From Bacillota bacterium (GTDB taxonomy: Bacteria > Bacillota_I > Bacilli_A > Erysipelotrichales > Erysipelotrichaceae), in NCBI GenBank assembly GCA_023249475.1, contig JAHFCO010000003.1, positions 1 to 64,000 of the forward strand: a stretch of 64,000 nucleotides of DNA. The letters are read 5' to 3'. Under the pieces are notes generated by a model. The model worked only from the letters and a program-made list of their open reading frames with translations. It was not told where the DNA came from and ran no database searches. Shown piece by piece: positions 41,568 through 49,602 of the stretch. The translations under genes were made by a program, and so were the position numbers. Positions within the stretch are counted from its first letter, which is position 1. Every line of letters starts with the position of its first letter.

Positions 41568-41598
41568 ACCGAAGTGGTTACAACCGTACCACTTCGGT
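41568..41598 (+). other. Intercistronic hairpin after the binding-protein gene
   Basis: ACCGAAGTGGT (41568-41578) and ACCACTTCGGT (41588-41598) form an 11-base-pair perfect stem, with a short T-rich tail. The placement repeats that after livJ. Confidence 0.75.
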
Positions 41599-41623
41599 TT
41601 CATTTTACAGAGGGGAGAACCAA

Positions 41624-43102
41624 ATGAAAGAAACCGTCCTTTCGACGAAAAACATTACGAAAAGGTATCCGGGCGTCGTGGCGTTGAACCGGTTTTCCAT
41701 CGATTTCCACAAGGGGGAAGTGCATGCCCTCCTGGGTGAGAACGGTGCGGGGAAATCGACGCTGATCAAGATCATCGCGGGAGCCGTGCAAGCGGATGAT
41801 GGAACGATCGAAATCAACGGGAAGAGCTTTCGTAAACTGGATCCGTTGCATGCGAAGAAAAACGGAATCGAAGTCATTTATCAAGAATTCAACTTGGTGG
41901 ATTCGCTGTCCGTCGCGGAGAACATCTGCCTGGGCGAGCGACATGGAAAATTCGTCGATCATGCTTGGATGGCGAAAAAAGCATCCGAGGTCTTTGCGCG
42001 CATGGGGGTCGACATCGATCCCGAAGCCTTGGTCAGCGAACTTCCGACGTCGCGCCAACAACTCGTGGAAATCGCGAAAGCCGTCAGTAAAGATGCGAAA
42101 ATCCTGATCATGGATGAACCCAGCGCGCCGCTTTCGGTTTCCGAAGTCGAGAAACTATTCCAAATCATCAGAACGCTCAAGGAAAGCGGCGTCACCGTCA
42201 TCTATATTTCCCACCGCATGGATGAAATCTTCGAGATTTCCGACCGGGTCACGGTCATGCGCGACGGGCTGTATGTGGAGACGCTTGAAACGGCGAAGAC
42301 CGATCGGAAGCGTTTGATCCAACTGATGGTCGGAAGGGAAATCAGCGATACCTATCCAAGCAAGCGATGTGAAATCGGGGAAGTCGTCCTTGAAATCAAC
42401 GGGTTGACCGGCAGCGGCGACACGGAGGTTTCGTTTCGCTTGCATAAAGGCGAAATCCTTGGCTTGGCCGGGTTGATCGGTGCCGGACGAACCGAACTGG
42501 CGCGCATGATCTACGGGGCGGACAAGTCGGAATCCGGCGAAATCATCGTCAAGGGACAACGGGTCAAGATCCATTTACCATCGGACGCGATCCGTCATGG
42601 CATCGGATTGATCCCCGAAGACCGCAAGCAACAAGGATGTTTCCTTGAGAAGCCGATCGCGTGGAACGCGACGATCGCGAACCTACGGAAAATCTCACGG
42701 GGGATCCTGTTGGATCGCAAACGCGAAAAAGAACAGGCGGAGCATTATGTCGGTCTCTTCTCCATCAAAACCCCAAGCATCCAGCAATTGGTGAAGAACC
42801 TATCCGGCGGGAACCAACAGAAAGTGGTGTTGGCGAAGACGTTGGCGACCAACTCCGACATTTTGATTTTCGATGAACCGACCCGCGGCATCGATGTCGG
42901 TGCGAAACAGGAAATCTACGAACTGATGGCGAAGTTGTCCGGCGAGGGGAAAGCCATCCTCATGATCACCTCGGACATGGCCGAGTTGTTGGGGATGTCG
43001 GACCGCATCATCGTCCTGTCGGGAGGCCGGTTGACCGGCGAACTGACGAAGGAAGAATTCAGCCAGGTGCGGGTCTTGGAACTCGCTTCCAACATTCACT
43101 AG
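41624..43102 (+). CDS. Ribose-type (RbsA-like) sugar ABC transporter ATPase, two domains
   Basis: Fused double ATPase of 492 residues. The first domain has a canonical Walker A (GENGAGKST near residue 38) and Walker B (LIMDEPSAPLS near 160). The second has the degenerate P-loop GLIGAGRTEL typical of RbsA/MglA and a canonical signature LSGGNQQK near 395 with Walker B ILIFDEPTRGIDVG. It energizes the permease encoded next. AGGGGAGA precedes the ATG. Confidence 0.92.
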   Translation: MKETVLSTKNITKRYPGVVALNRFSIDFHKGEVHALLGENGAGKSTLIKIIAGAVQADDGTIEINGKSFRKLDPLHAKKNGIEVIYQEFNLVDSLSVAENICLGERHGKFVDHAWMAKKASEVFARMGVDIDPEALVSELPTSRQQLVEIAKAVSKDAKILIMDEPSAPLSVSEVEKLFQIIRTLKESGVTVIYISHRMDEIFEISDRVTVMRDGLYVETLETAKTDRKRLIQLMVGREISDTYPSKRCEIGEVVLEINGLTGSGDTEVSFRLHKGEILGLAGLIGAGRTELARMIYGADKSESGEIIVKGQRVKIHLPSDAIRHGIGLIPEDRKQQGCFLEKPIAWNATIANLRKISRGILLDRKREKEQAEHYVGLFSIKTPSIQQLVKNLSGGNQQKVVLAKTLATNSDILIFDEPTRGIDVGAKQEIYELMAKLSGEGKAILMITSDMAELLGMSDRIIVLSGGRLTGELTKEEFSQVRVLELASNIH

Positions 43103-43115
43103 AAACGGAGACCCT

Positions 43116-44093
43116 ATGAAAACAATCAATAAAGATCGAATCCTGCCTCTCTTGAAGAAATATGTGATCTTCTTCGTCTTGATTGGATTGATGATCCTCT
43201 TCTCGATCCTGACCCCCTATTTCCTGACGGTCCAAAACATCACCAACATCTTCGTCCAACAGTCCTATGTCATCATCGCGGCGGTCGGTTTGGCCTTCGT
43301 CATGATCGGCGGAGGGATGGACTTGTCGATTGGTTGGCAGATGTCCTTGGTCGGAGTCGTCACGGCGACCCTGATGAAGAACGTCGGACTCCCCGTACCG
43401 GTCGCGGTGTTGATCGGATGCATGCTGGGGATCGTCCTGGGTCTGTTCAACGGTTTCATGGCGATCACCTTGAAGGTCCATCCGTTGATCGTAACCCTGG
43501 GTACGCTGACGGCGTATCAAGGATTATCGTATATCGCCGCGAATCAAAGCGTCATCCTCAACCTACCCCCGAGCTTCAAATATCTGGGTCAGGGCTATGT
43601 CTTCGGTTTCATCCCGGTCGGCGTCATCTTGATGCTGATCGTCGTGGGGACCGGTAGTTTCATCCTCAATAAAACCTACTTCGGAAGATATGTCTATGCC
43701 AACGGAAGCAACGAAGAAGCGGCGCATTTGGCCGGGATCGACGTTCGCAAGACGCGGTTGATGATTTTCGCCCTCTGCGGGTTCTTCGTCGCCCTCGCCT
43801 CCATGGTCCTCTTCGCACGTACCGGTTCGGCGGCGCCAAGCACCGGTCCCGGGACGGAATTCACCTGCATGACCGCGGCCGTCCTGGGCGGGGTCTCGTT
43901 TAAAGGCGGTGAAGGGAAGATGTGGGGCGTCGTCACCGGCGTCCTGATCCTGGGTATCCTAAGCAACGGGATGCAGCTGATCGGCATGGGAACCTATGCC
44001 CAATTCATCGTACGCGGCGGCGTGCTTTTGGCGGCGGTCGGGTTCGACACCTATCAGAAAGCCTCGGCGGCGAAAGTGAAGAAGATGGTTTAG
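43116..44093 (+). CDS. Ribose-type (RbsC-like) sugar ABC transporter permease
   Basis: Permease of 325 residues with about ten hydrophobic helices. The BPD_transp_2 signature is present: IGGGMDLSIGWQM near residue 65, and the conserved ATPase-contact loop GSNEEAAHLAGIDVRKTRLMIFALCGF near 195. It forms a homodimer in this transporter class. GGAGACC precedes the ATG, and the next gene starts two bases after its stop. Confidence 0.92.
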   Translation: MKTINKDRILPLLKKYVIFFVLIGLMILFSILTPYFLTVQNITNIFVQQSYVIIAAVGLAFVMIGGGMDLSIGWQMSLVGVVTATLMKNVGLPVPVAVLIGCMLGIVLGLFNGFMAITLKVHPLIVTLGTLTAYQGLSYIAANQSVILNLPPSFKYLGQGYVFGFIPVGVILMLIVVGTGSFILNKTYFGRYVYANGSNEEAAHLAGIDVRKTRLMIFALCGFFVALASMVLFARTGSAAPSTGPGTEFTCMTAAVLGGVSFKGGEGKMWGVVTGVLILGILSNGMQLIGMGTYAQFIVRGGVLLAAVGFDTYQKASAAKVKKMV

Positions 44094-44094
44094 T

Positions 44095-45003
44095 ATGGAA
44101 AACCCCGAATTCAAAATCCCGCTGCTATCGCAGGAAATCCTCGATGGCATCGTCAACAAGCATCTCGACATCCCGTATTGCGACCAATCCCCTTTTCAAA
44201 TCCTGGACATCTATCTACCCGATGATTGTGACGGTCCGTATCCCGTGATCGTCCACTTCCACGGCGGCGCCTTCCTTTTCGGAACGCAACGCGACGTCAA
44301 CTTCGAATCGATGTTGCGCGGACTGAAGCGTGGCTATGCGATCATCAGCGTCCAATACCGCATGAGTCAAGAAGCACGGTTCCCGGCGCTGATCTACGAT
44401 GCGAAGGCGGCGATCCGATGGATCCGTGCCAACGCGAAAAGCTACTCCCTTGATCCGACCAAAATCGCGGTCTGGGGTCCGTCCGCGGGCGGATACATCG
44501 TATCCATGCTCGGAGTCACCGAGAACAACCCTGCGTTTGAAGACCGAAGCATGGGGAACGCCGAGTTCAGCAGCGCCGTGGATGCGGTCGTGGATTGGTG
44601 CGGACCCTGCGGCGGGTTCCTCGAGATGGATCTTGCGATTCGTGAGAACAACATCGGAGTCGCGGATCACAATGATCCGCTTTCACCCGAATCGAGGTTG
44701 ATGGGTGCGCCGATCGCAACGATCGCGCACTTGGTCGATCTGGCTTCACCCTGGAAATATGCACACAAGGACGTTCCTCCCTTTCTCATCCACCATGGTG
44801 AAGCCGATCCGATCGTCCCCGTCCAGCAATCCGCCAAACTCGCGGAAGCGATCGCCAAAGCGGCCGGTGAAGACCGCGTACGATTCCAGCGGTTCCCCGG
44901 CCAAGGCCATCACGGCGAACCTTGGTACGACACGGAAACCATGAGCGACCTTGTTCTTGATTTCATCGATTCGGTGTTACGGCCGGGCGAGAAGACATGC
45001 TGA
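44095..45003 (+). CDS. Alpha/beta hydrolase, carboxylesterase-like
   Basis: Cytoplasmic esterase of 302 residues in the hormone-sensitive-lipase-like group. The oxyanion motif HFHGGAF is near residue 55, the nucleophile elbow GPSAGG near 123, the acid Asp in HGEADPIVP near 240, and the catalytic His in GQGHHGEPW near 270. It sits in the ABC importer operon, so it may remove an acyl or aryl group from the imported compound. No strong ribosome binding site is visible, which suggests coupling to the permease gene. Confidence 0.88.
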   Translation: MENPEFKIPLLSQEILDGIVNKHLDIPYCDQSPFQILDIYLPDDCDGPYPVIVHFHGGAFLFGTQRDVNFESMLRGLKRGYAIISVQYRMSQEARFPALIYDAKAAIRWIRANAKSYSLDPTKIAVWGPSAGGYIVSMLGVTENNPAFEDRSMGNAEFSSAVDAVVDWCGPCGGFLEMDLAIRENNIGVADHNDPLSPESRLMGAPIATIAHLVDLASPWKYAHKDVPPFLIHHGEADPIVPVQQSAKLAEAIAKAAGEDRVRFQRFPGQGHHGEPWYDTETMSDLVLDFIDSVLRPGEKTC

Positions 45004-45785
45004 AGTTCACGCATCAAACGTTTAACGGAGGAATCATCGCGATTACCGCCGTCATGGGGGAACAGATCTACGTGGTGGTCGGCTCGAAGAAAGCGATGGT
45101 GATCGATACCGGGATGGGGATCGGGTCACTGAAAAGCTACCTCGATCAACTCCTGGATCTCCCGTACTTCGTGGTCAACACGCATGGCCATCCCGATCAC
45201 GGGGGAGGGAACGGTGAATTCGCCGAAGTCTATCTCCATCCTGCGGATCATGAACTCTATACCACGATGGTGACGGTCGAGTTCAGAAGATTCGATCTAA
45301 AACGCATCTTAAAGAAGAGCACTCCGGAGTACGATGAAGCCATGGTTCCCTTTATGGATGCATTGCTGCCTCTGGCGGACGGGATGACGTTCGATCTCGG
45401 GGATCGCATCATCACGACGATCCATCTCCCCGGCCATACGCCCGGGAGCGTAGCGTTCTATGATGAAGCGACGAAGTCTCTGTTTTGCGGAGACACGATC
45501 ACGAAAACCGACACCTGGCTCTATCAGCCTCATTGCGAAAGCCTGACGCGCTACGGTGATTCACTTGAGAAATTGTTGAACGTTTATCCTGAGATGAAAG
45601 CGATGTATCCTGGACATCCACCTACTCCGATCTCAATGGACACGGTGCGAAGTAAACTGGAATGTGTCCGACGTGTCATGAGCAAAGAAGAGATCGGCGT
45701 CCGGGCTGAAACTTTCGCCGGGGAAGGACTTCGGGTCGAAGTCGACGGAGTCGGAATCATCTATGATCCCGATCATCTAATATAA
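44997..45785 (+). CDS. Metallo-beta-lactamase fold hydrolase
   Basis: Hydrolase of 262 residues with the binuclear metal motif THGHPDH (about residues 61-67), a further His in LPGHTPGSV near 145 and Asp in FCGDTI near 163, then a C-terminal GHPP. This layout fits the glyoxalase II / lactonase branch. It overlaps the esterase gene by seven bases, so both act in the same pathway, perhaps opening a lactone or thioester from the transported compound. The exact reaction cannot be told from sequence. Confidence 0.85.
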   Translation: MLKFTHQTFNGGIIAITAVMGEQIYVVVGSKKAMVIDTGMGIGSLKSYLDQLLDLPYFVVNTHGHPDHGGGNGEFAEVYLHPADHELYTTMVTVEFRRFDLKRILKKSTPEYDEAMVPFMDALLPLADGMTFDLGDRIITTIHLPGHTPGSVAFYDEATKSLFCGDTITKTDTWLYQPHCESLTRYGDSLEKLLNVYPEMKAMYPGHPPTPISMDTVRSKLECVRRVMSKEEIGVRAETFAGEGLRVEVDGVGIIYDPDHLI

Positions 45786-45810
45786 AAGCAGATAGAAAGA
45801 AGGTACAGCT

Positions 45811-46500
45811 ATGCCCTATGGTGTCATCGTCGACAGTATGGCGGTTTTAATGGGTGGGTTTATCGGAGGATTCGCCGGTGAAAGGATTTCAAAATCCTTG
45901 AAAGTCGAACTCCCGGTCGTTTTCGGTTTCGCGGCGATTTCGATGGGGGTATTGAAAATCACGGAAACCAACAACCTTACCCTGGTGATCCTTTCGTTGA
46001 TCCTCGGATCGATTTTAGGCAGTCTGATGCAGATCGAACGCTCCCTTGAAAAAGGCGCAAGATTCATCCTGGGGAAAGTCAAAGGGTTCGACGACGACGA
46101 GGATCGCTATCAAGAGTTGTTCGTACTGGGCTTGATCGCTTTTTGCGTAAGCGGAACGGGGATCTTCGGCGCCTTACGCGAAGGGTTCATCGCCGACTCC
46201 TCGATCTTGTTGTCGAAATCCGTCCTTGATTTCTTCACCGCGATGATTTTCGCCTCGATCGTCGGCTATTCGATCTCCCTGATCAGCATCCCCCAATTCT
46301 TCATCCTCTCCCTCTTCTTCTTCGCGGCCCATTTGATCGCCCCTTATCTCTCGACCACGGTCTTGGGGAATTTCTCGGCGGTCGGCGGCATCATCACCTT
46401 GATGATGGGGTTCAAAATGGCGAACATCGCCAAATCGAAGGCCGCCAACGCGATTCCAGCCCTCTTGATCGTCGTCGTCCTATCGCTCATCGCACTGTAA
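45811..46500 (+). CDS. DUF554 membrane protein (YdfK-like)
   Basis: Membrane protein of 229 residues with about seven helices and the family start VIVDSMAVLMGGFIGGFAGERI. DUF554 proteins such as YdfK and YqgA have no settled role. AGAAGG precedes the ATG. It lies 25 bases after the metallo-beta-lactamase gene without a terminator, so it is probably read in the same operon. Confidence 0.88.
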   Translation: MPYGVIVDSMAVLMGGFIGGFAGERISKSLKVELPVVFGFAAISMGVLKITETNNLTLVILSLILGSILGSLMQIERSLEKGARFILGKVKGFDDDEDRYQELFVLGLIAFCVSGTGIFGALREGFIADSSILLSKSVLDFFTAMIFASIVGYSISLISIPQFFILSLFFFAAHLIAPYLSTTVLGNFSAVGGIITLMMGFKMANIAKSKAANAIPALLIVVVLSLIAL

Positions 46501-46534
46501 AAAATCCATCCCTGATCAAGCGGGATGGATTTTT
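46500..46534. terminator. Bidirectional terminator between the DUF554 and ABC-F genes
   Basis: AAAAATCCATCCC (46500-46512) and GGGATGGATTTTT (46522-46534), 13 base pairs, between convergent genes. Confidence 0.9.
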
Positions 46535-46535
46535 C

Positions 46536-48092
46536 TTATAAGATTTTAGTCGTCCAGGCTTCGCAATTCCAAACATCGCTCACCACGTCCTGATAAAACT
46601 CGGGTTCATGGCATACCAGGAGAATGGAACCTTTGTATTCCTGCAATGCCCGTTTCAATTCTTCCTTGGCATCCACATCCAGATGGTTGGTCGGTTCGTC
46701 CAAGACCAGGACGTTGGTCGGCGTATGCAGGATTTTGCATAACCGTACCTTGGCCTGTTCACCGCCGCTGAGCACGCTGACTTTGGACTCGAGTTGTTGG
46801 CGGGTTAGACCGACTTTCGCCAACGCATTGCGAATTTCCAATTGACTCATCGAAGGGAACGTTTGCCAGACCTCGTCGATGCAGGTGTTCGTGTTGTCAC
46901 GCCGTGTTTCTTGCTCGAAGTAACCGATGCTTAGGAATTCCCCGGTATGGACTTTCCCGTCCAGCGGTTCGATCATCCCCAGCAGACTCTTCAGCAAGGT
47001 CGATTTCCCCAAACCGTTGGCGCCGGTCAAGGCGATCTTCTGACCCCGTTCGATCGTGAACTTCAAGGGTTTGGATAGCGGTGAATCGTAACCGATCACC
47101 AAGTCCTCGGCTTCGATGACGACCCGTCCCGATGTACGCGACATCTTGAAATTGAAGACCGGCTGGGGCTTTTCGCCGACCAGTTCGATCCGCTCCATTT
47201 TATCCAGTTTCTTCTGACGCGACCTGGCCATGCCGGTCGTGGCGACGCGGGCTTTATTGCGCGCCACGAAGTCTTCCAACTTCGCGATCTCCGACTGTTG
47301 GCGATCATAGGCGGATTCCAACAAGCGTTTGTTTTGTTCGTAGATGCGTAGGAATTCATCGTAATCCCCGACATACCGCGTCAACTTGCAGTTCTCCACA
47401 TGATAGATCAGGTTGACGACTTCGTTGAGGAAGGGCATGTCGTGGGAAATCAAGATGAAGGCGTTTTCGTATTCCTGTAGATATCTCTTCAACCAGACGA
47501 TATGCTCTTCGTCGAGATAGTTGGTGGGTTCGTCGAGTAATAGAATGTCCGGCTCTTCAAGCAACAGCTTCGTCAACAGGACTTTCGTCCGTTGACCTCC
47601 GCTCAAGTCGTCCACATCGCGATCCAATCCCAGACTGGAGAGTCCGAGCGCCGAAGCGACTTCATCGATGCGGATATCGATCATATAGAAATCATGGTGG
47701 TCCAACATGTCCTGGAGAACCCCGATTTTTTCCAGTGCGCCATCCATGTCCAAATCCGGGTCACTCGACATCGCTTCATACAACTGCATGATTTCCGCTT
47801 CGATGTCGAAAAGGTACTGGAAGGCTTTCTGCAGGTTCTGACGGATCGTCGACCCTTTCTCCAAGACCGAGTGCTGGTCGAGATAACCGACGCGTACTTT
47901 GGACGACCAGGTGATCTTCCCTTCATCCGGAATCAGTTTATTCGTGAGAACACTTAAAAAGGTCGATTTCCCTTCGCCGTTGGCGCCGATCAAACCGACA
48001 TGTTCTCCTTTTAATAAACGGAACGATACGTCTTCGAAGATCGCCCGGTCGCCGAAGCCATGGCTTAAATGTTCTACGGTACAGATGCTCAT
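46536..48092 (-). CDS. ABC-F family ATPase
   Basis: Soluble double ATPase of 518 residues without membrane helices. Domain 1: Walker A GANGEGKST near 36, LSGGQRTK near 165. Domain 2: GANGLGKST near 350, LSGGEQAK near 435, both with the EPTNYLD/EPTNHLD Walker B of ABC-F proteins. The linker of about 80 residues is charged, as in ribosome-acting members that protect or regulate translation. Length and linker fit the YbiT/YkpA group rather than the known antibiotic-resistance types. GAGGG precedes the ATG. Confidence 0.9.
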   Translation of the reverse strand: MSICTVEHLSHGFGDRAIFEDVSFRLLKGEHVGLIGANGEGKSTFLSVLTNKLIPDEGKITWSSKVRVGYLDQHSVLEKGSTIRQNLQKAFQYLFDIEAEIMQLYEAMSSDPDLDMDGALEKIGVLQDMLDHHDFYMIDIRIDEVASALGLSSLGLDRDVDDLSGGQRTKVLLTKLLLEEPDILLLDEPTNYLDEEHIVWLKRYLQEYENAFILISHDMPFLNEVVNLIYHVENCKLTRYVGDYDEFLRIYEQNKRLLESAYDRQQSEIAKLEDFVARNKARVATTGMARSRQKKLDKMERIELVGEKPQPVFNFKMSRTSGRVVIEAEDLVIGYDSPLSKPLKFTIERGQKIALTGANGLGKSTLLKSLLGMIEPLDGKVHTGEFLSIGYFEQETRRDNTNTCIDEVWQTFPSMSQLEIRNALAKVGLTRQQLESKVSVLSGGEQAKVRLCKILHTPTNVLVLDEPTNHLDVDAKEELKRALQEYKGSILLVCHEPEFYQDVVSDVWNCEAWTTKIL

Positions 48093-48122
48093 GCTTGATT
48101 GCCCTCAAAACTTCCAGAAAGT

Positions 48123-48151
48123 ATCATACATGAGTTTGTGAAGATATGCAA
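48123..48151 (-). promoter_or_regulatory. Promoter of the ABC-F gene
   Basis: On the minus strand, TTGCAT (48151-48146), 17-base spacer, TATGAT (48128-48123). Confidence 0.78.
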
Positions 48152-48202
48152 TCGCGGGCGCAAGATTTAGGTCCGAAATCAAAGGTGTTCGTCGTAACGA
48201 GT

Positions 48203-48739
48203 TTACTCATCATGGCTCCTGACGAAATCGTCTTTGGTCATCGAGTAGAGACAATCGTCGTAGATGATTCCGCGATACCCTTGAATCGCATGCCTCAACG
48301 TTCCTTCATGGATGAACCCAAGACGCGTTAGGAGCCGGTTGGAGGCATCGTTGGGTAAAAACGCACGGGCGCTGACCACATCGAGTCGAAGGGTTTGAAA
48401 CGCATGCTCGATCACTTTACGCAACGCTTCGCTCATGAATCCTTGCGAAGTGTAGTTCGTATTGAGATAGAAAGACAGGGTGAGGCTCTTGACTCCATAA
48501 CGTAGGGAATCCGGACTCAGATCGATGAAACCGATGACTTTCCGATCGTCTTTATGATAAAGCACGATGTTCTGATCCTCCGTTTGAAGGGTAAGGAGGC
48601 TTTCCCTCATTTCATCGTGGTTCATCGGTTTCATACAGTTGTATTTCAGCACGACTTCATCGTTCTGCATTTCGACCATATCGTCCACATCGTCGATCGA
48701 TACCGTGCGGAGGATGAGTCGTCGGGTTTCAAGGTGCAT
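48203..48739 (-). CDS. GNAT family N-acetyltransferase (RimJ/RimL-like)
   Basis: Acetyltransferase of 178 residues with the RimJ/RimL pattern: start LETRRLILRTVSIDDVDDM, a strand IGFIDLSP, the acetyl-CoA loop region around NTNYTSQGFMSEALRKVIEHAF, and the closing N-D-ASNRLLTRLGFIHEG. The Q/RxxGxG/A loop is imperfect here (TSQGFMSE). AAAGGAAC precedes the ATG. It is the second gene of a two-gene minus-strand unit. The substrate is unknown. Confidence 0.87.
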   Translation of the reverse strand: MHLETRRLILRTVSIDDVDDMVEMQNDEVVLKYNCMKPMNHDEMRESLLTLQTEDQNIVLYHKDDRKVIGFIDLSPDSLRYGVKSLTLSFYLNTNYTSQGFMSEALRKVIEHAFQTLRLDVVSARAFLPNDASNRLLTRLGFIHEGTLRHAIQGYRGIIYDDCLYSMTKDDFVRSHDE

Positions 48740-48742
48740 ACG

Positions 48743-49462
48743 TTAGTTCCTTTCGAAGCGTCGGAGGGTTTTGTGGCTTCGGGTTACGATGATCGATACG
48801 AGTCCCATATAGACATACAAGATCGGCAGGGCGACCCAGAGATAGAAGTAGTCGTAGGGAAGCCAGGATGCGAAGAGAGTGAACGCCGCATTGGTGCCGG
48901 CGGAGAGGTCTTTGATCGTGAAGAAGTAATTGGCGGGGATCGCATGGAAATGGTTGAGGTAGAGGTTGAAGAGATGAAGCGTACCCGACACCGCAAGGAC
49001 CATCAGGGTTAAGCGGATCGCACTTTTGACGGTGGGTCGCAAGGGATGGAACCCCCAGATCGAATTGAAGACCGGGATGATGAAGATCGAGAAGTGAAAG
49101 ACGTAGAAGGAGATCGTCATCATGGAATAGGTGTCTTGATAATCCGTGCTGACGATCAAAATCGCGGCCAGGGCCCCCAACCCGCACACATAGAAGACGA
49201 AGTCCATCAAGAGTGCGCTTTTGCGGATCAAGGCGGTCGGGATCAAGAAAACGGCGATGTTGCATAACTGCAGGGGGAGAAGGGTGAAGATCGAATCGCG
49301 GCGGAGGTAGAAATACCACCAGTTGACGACATAGGCGATGGCATTGACGAGGGTGAGGAAAAGAAGGAAGCGATAACGCGAGGACTGGGATCGGGTGCGA
49401 TAAAAAAACAAGGTCAGGAACACAAAGATCAGTGAAACGACGTAATACCCTTGGAGTTGCAT
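48743..49462 (-). CDS. TIGR02206-type integral membrane protein
   Basis: Membrane protein of 239 residues with seven or eight hydrophobic helices, rich in Tyr, Phe and Trp. It resembles the YwaF / TIGR02206 family, which has an unknown role; the helices WWYFYLRRD and LPLQLCNIAVFLIP fit that pattern. The start at 49462 follows GAGG. A GTG 18 bases upstream coincides with the predicted transcription start and is less likely. The acetyltransferase gene follows after three bases. Confidence 0.75.
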   Translation of the reverse strand: MQLQGYYVVSLIFVFLTLFFYRTRSQSSRYRFLLFLTLVNAIAYVVNWWYFYLRRDSIFTLLPLQLCNIAVFLIPTALIRKSALLMDFVFYVCGLGALAAILIVSTDYQDTYSMMTISFYVFHFSIFIIPVFNSIWGFHPLRPTVKSAIRLTLMVLAVSGTLHLFNLYLNHFHAIPANYFFTIKDLSAGTNAAFTLFASWLPYDYFYLWVALPILYVYMGLVSIIVTRSHKTLRRFERN

Positions 49463-49480
49463 CGGACGAACCTCGACCAC

Positions 49481-49509
49481 AGTTTATCATGAACGACCCA
49501 AAGTGACAA
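49481..49509 (-). promoter_or_regulatory. Promoter of the TIGR02206/GNAT unit
   Basis: On the minus strand, TTGTCA (49509-49504), 17-base spacer, TAAACT (49486-49481) with a TGA extension. Confidence 0.72.
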
Positions 49510-49525
49510 TTTCCACGATAGCCTC

Positions 49526-49554
49526 TTGCCTCGAACGAAGTGCTTCTGTAAAAC
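49526..49554 (+). promoter_or_regulatory. Possible promoter of the GH3 gene
   Basis: TTGCCT (49526-49531), 17-base spacer, TAAAAC (49549-49554). The -10 is weak. Confidence 0.4.
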
Positions 49555-49602
49555 GATGCGGAAATGGAGTATCATGAAAGAAAGAATCAACAGGAGAATC
49601 GG

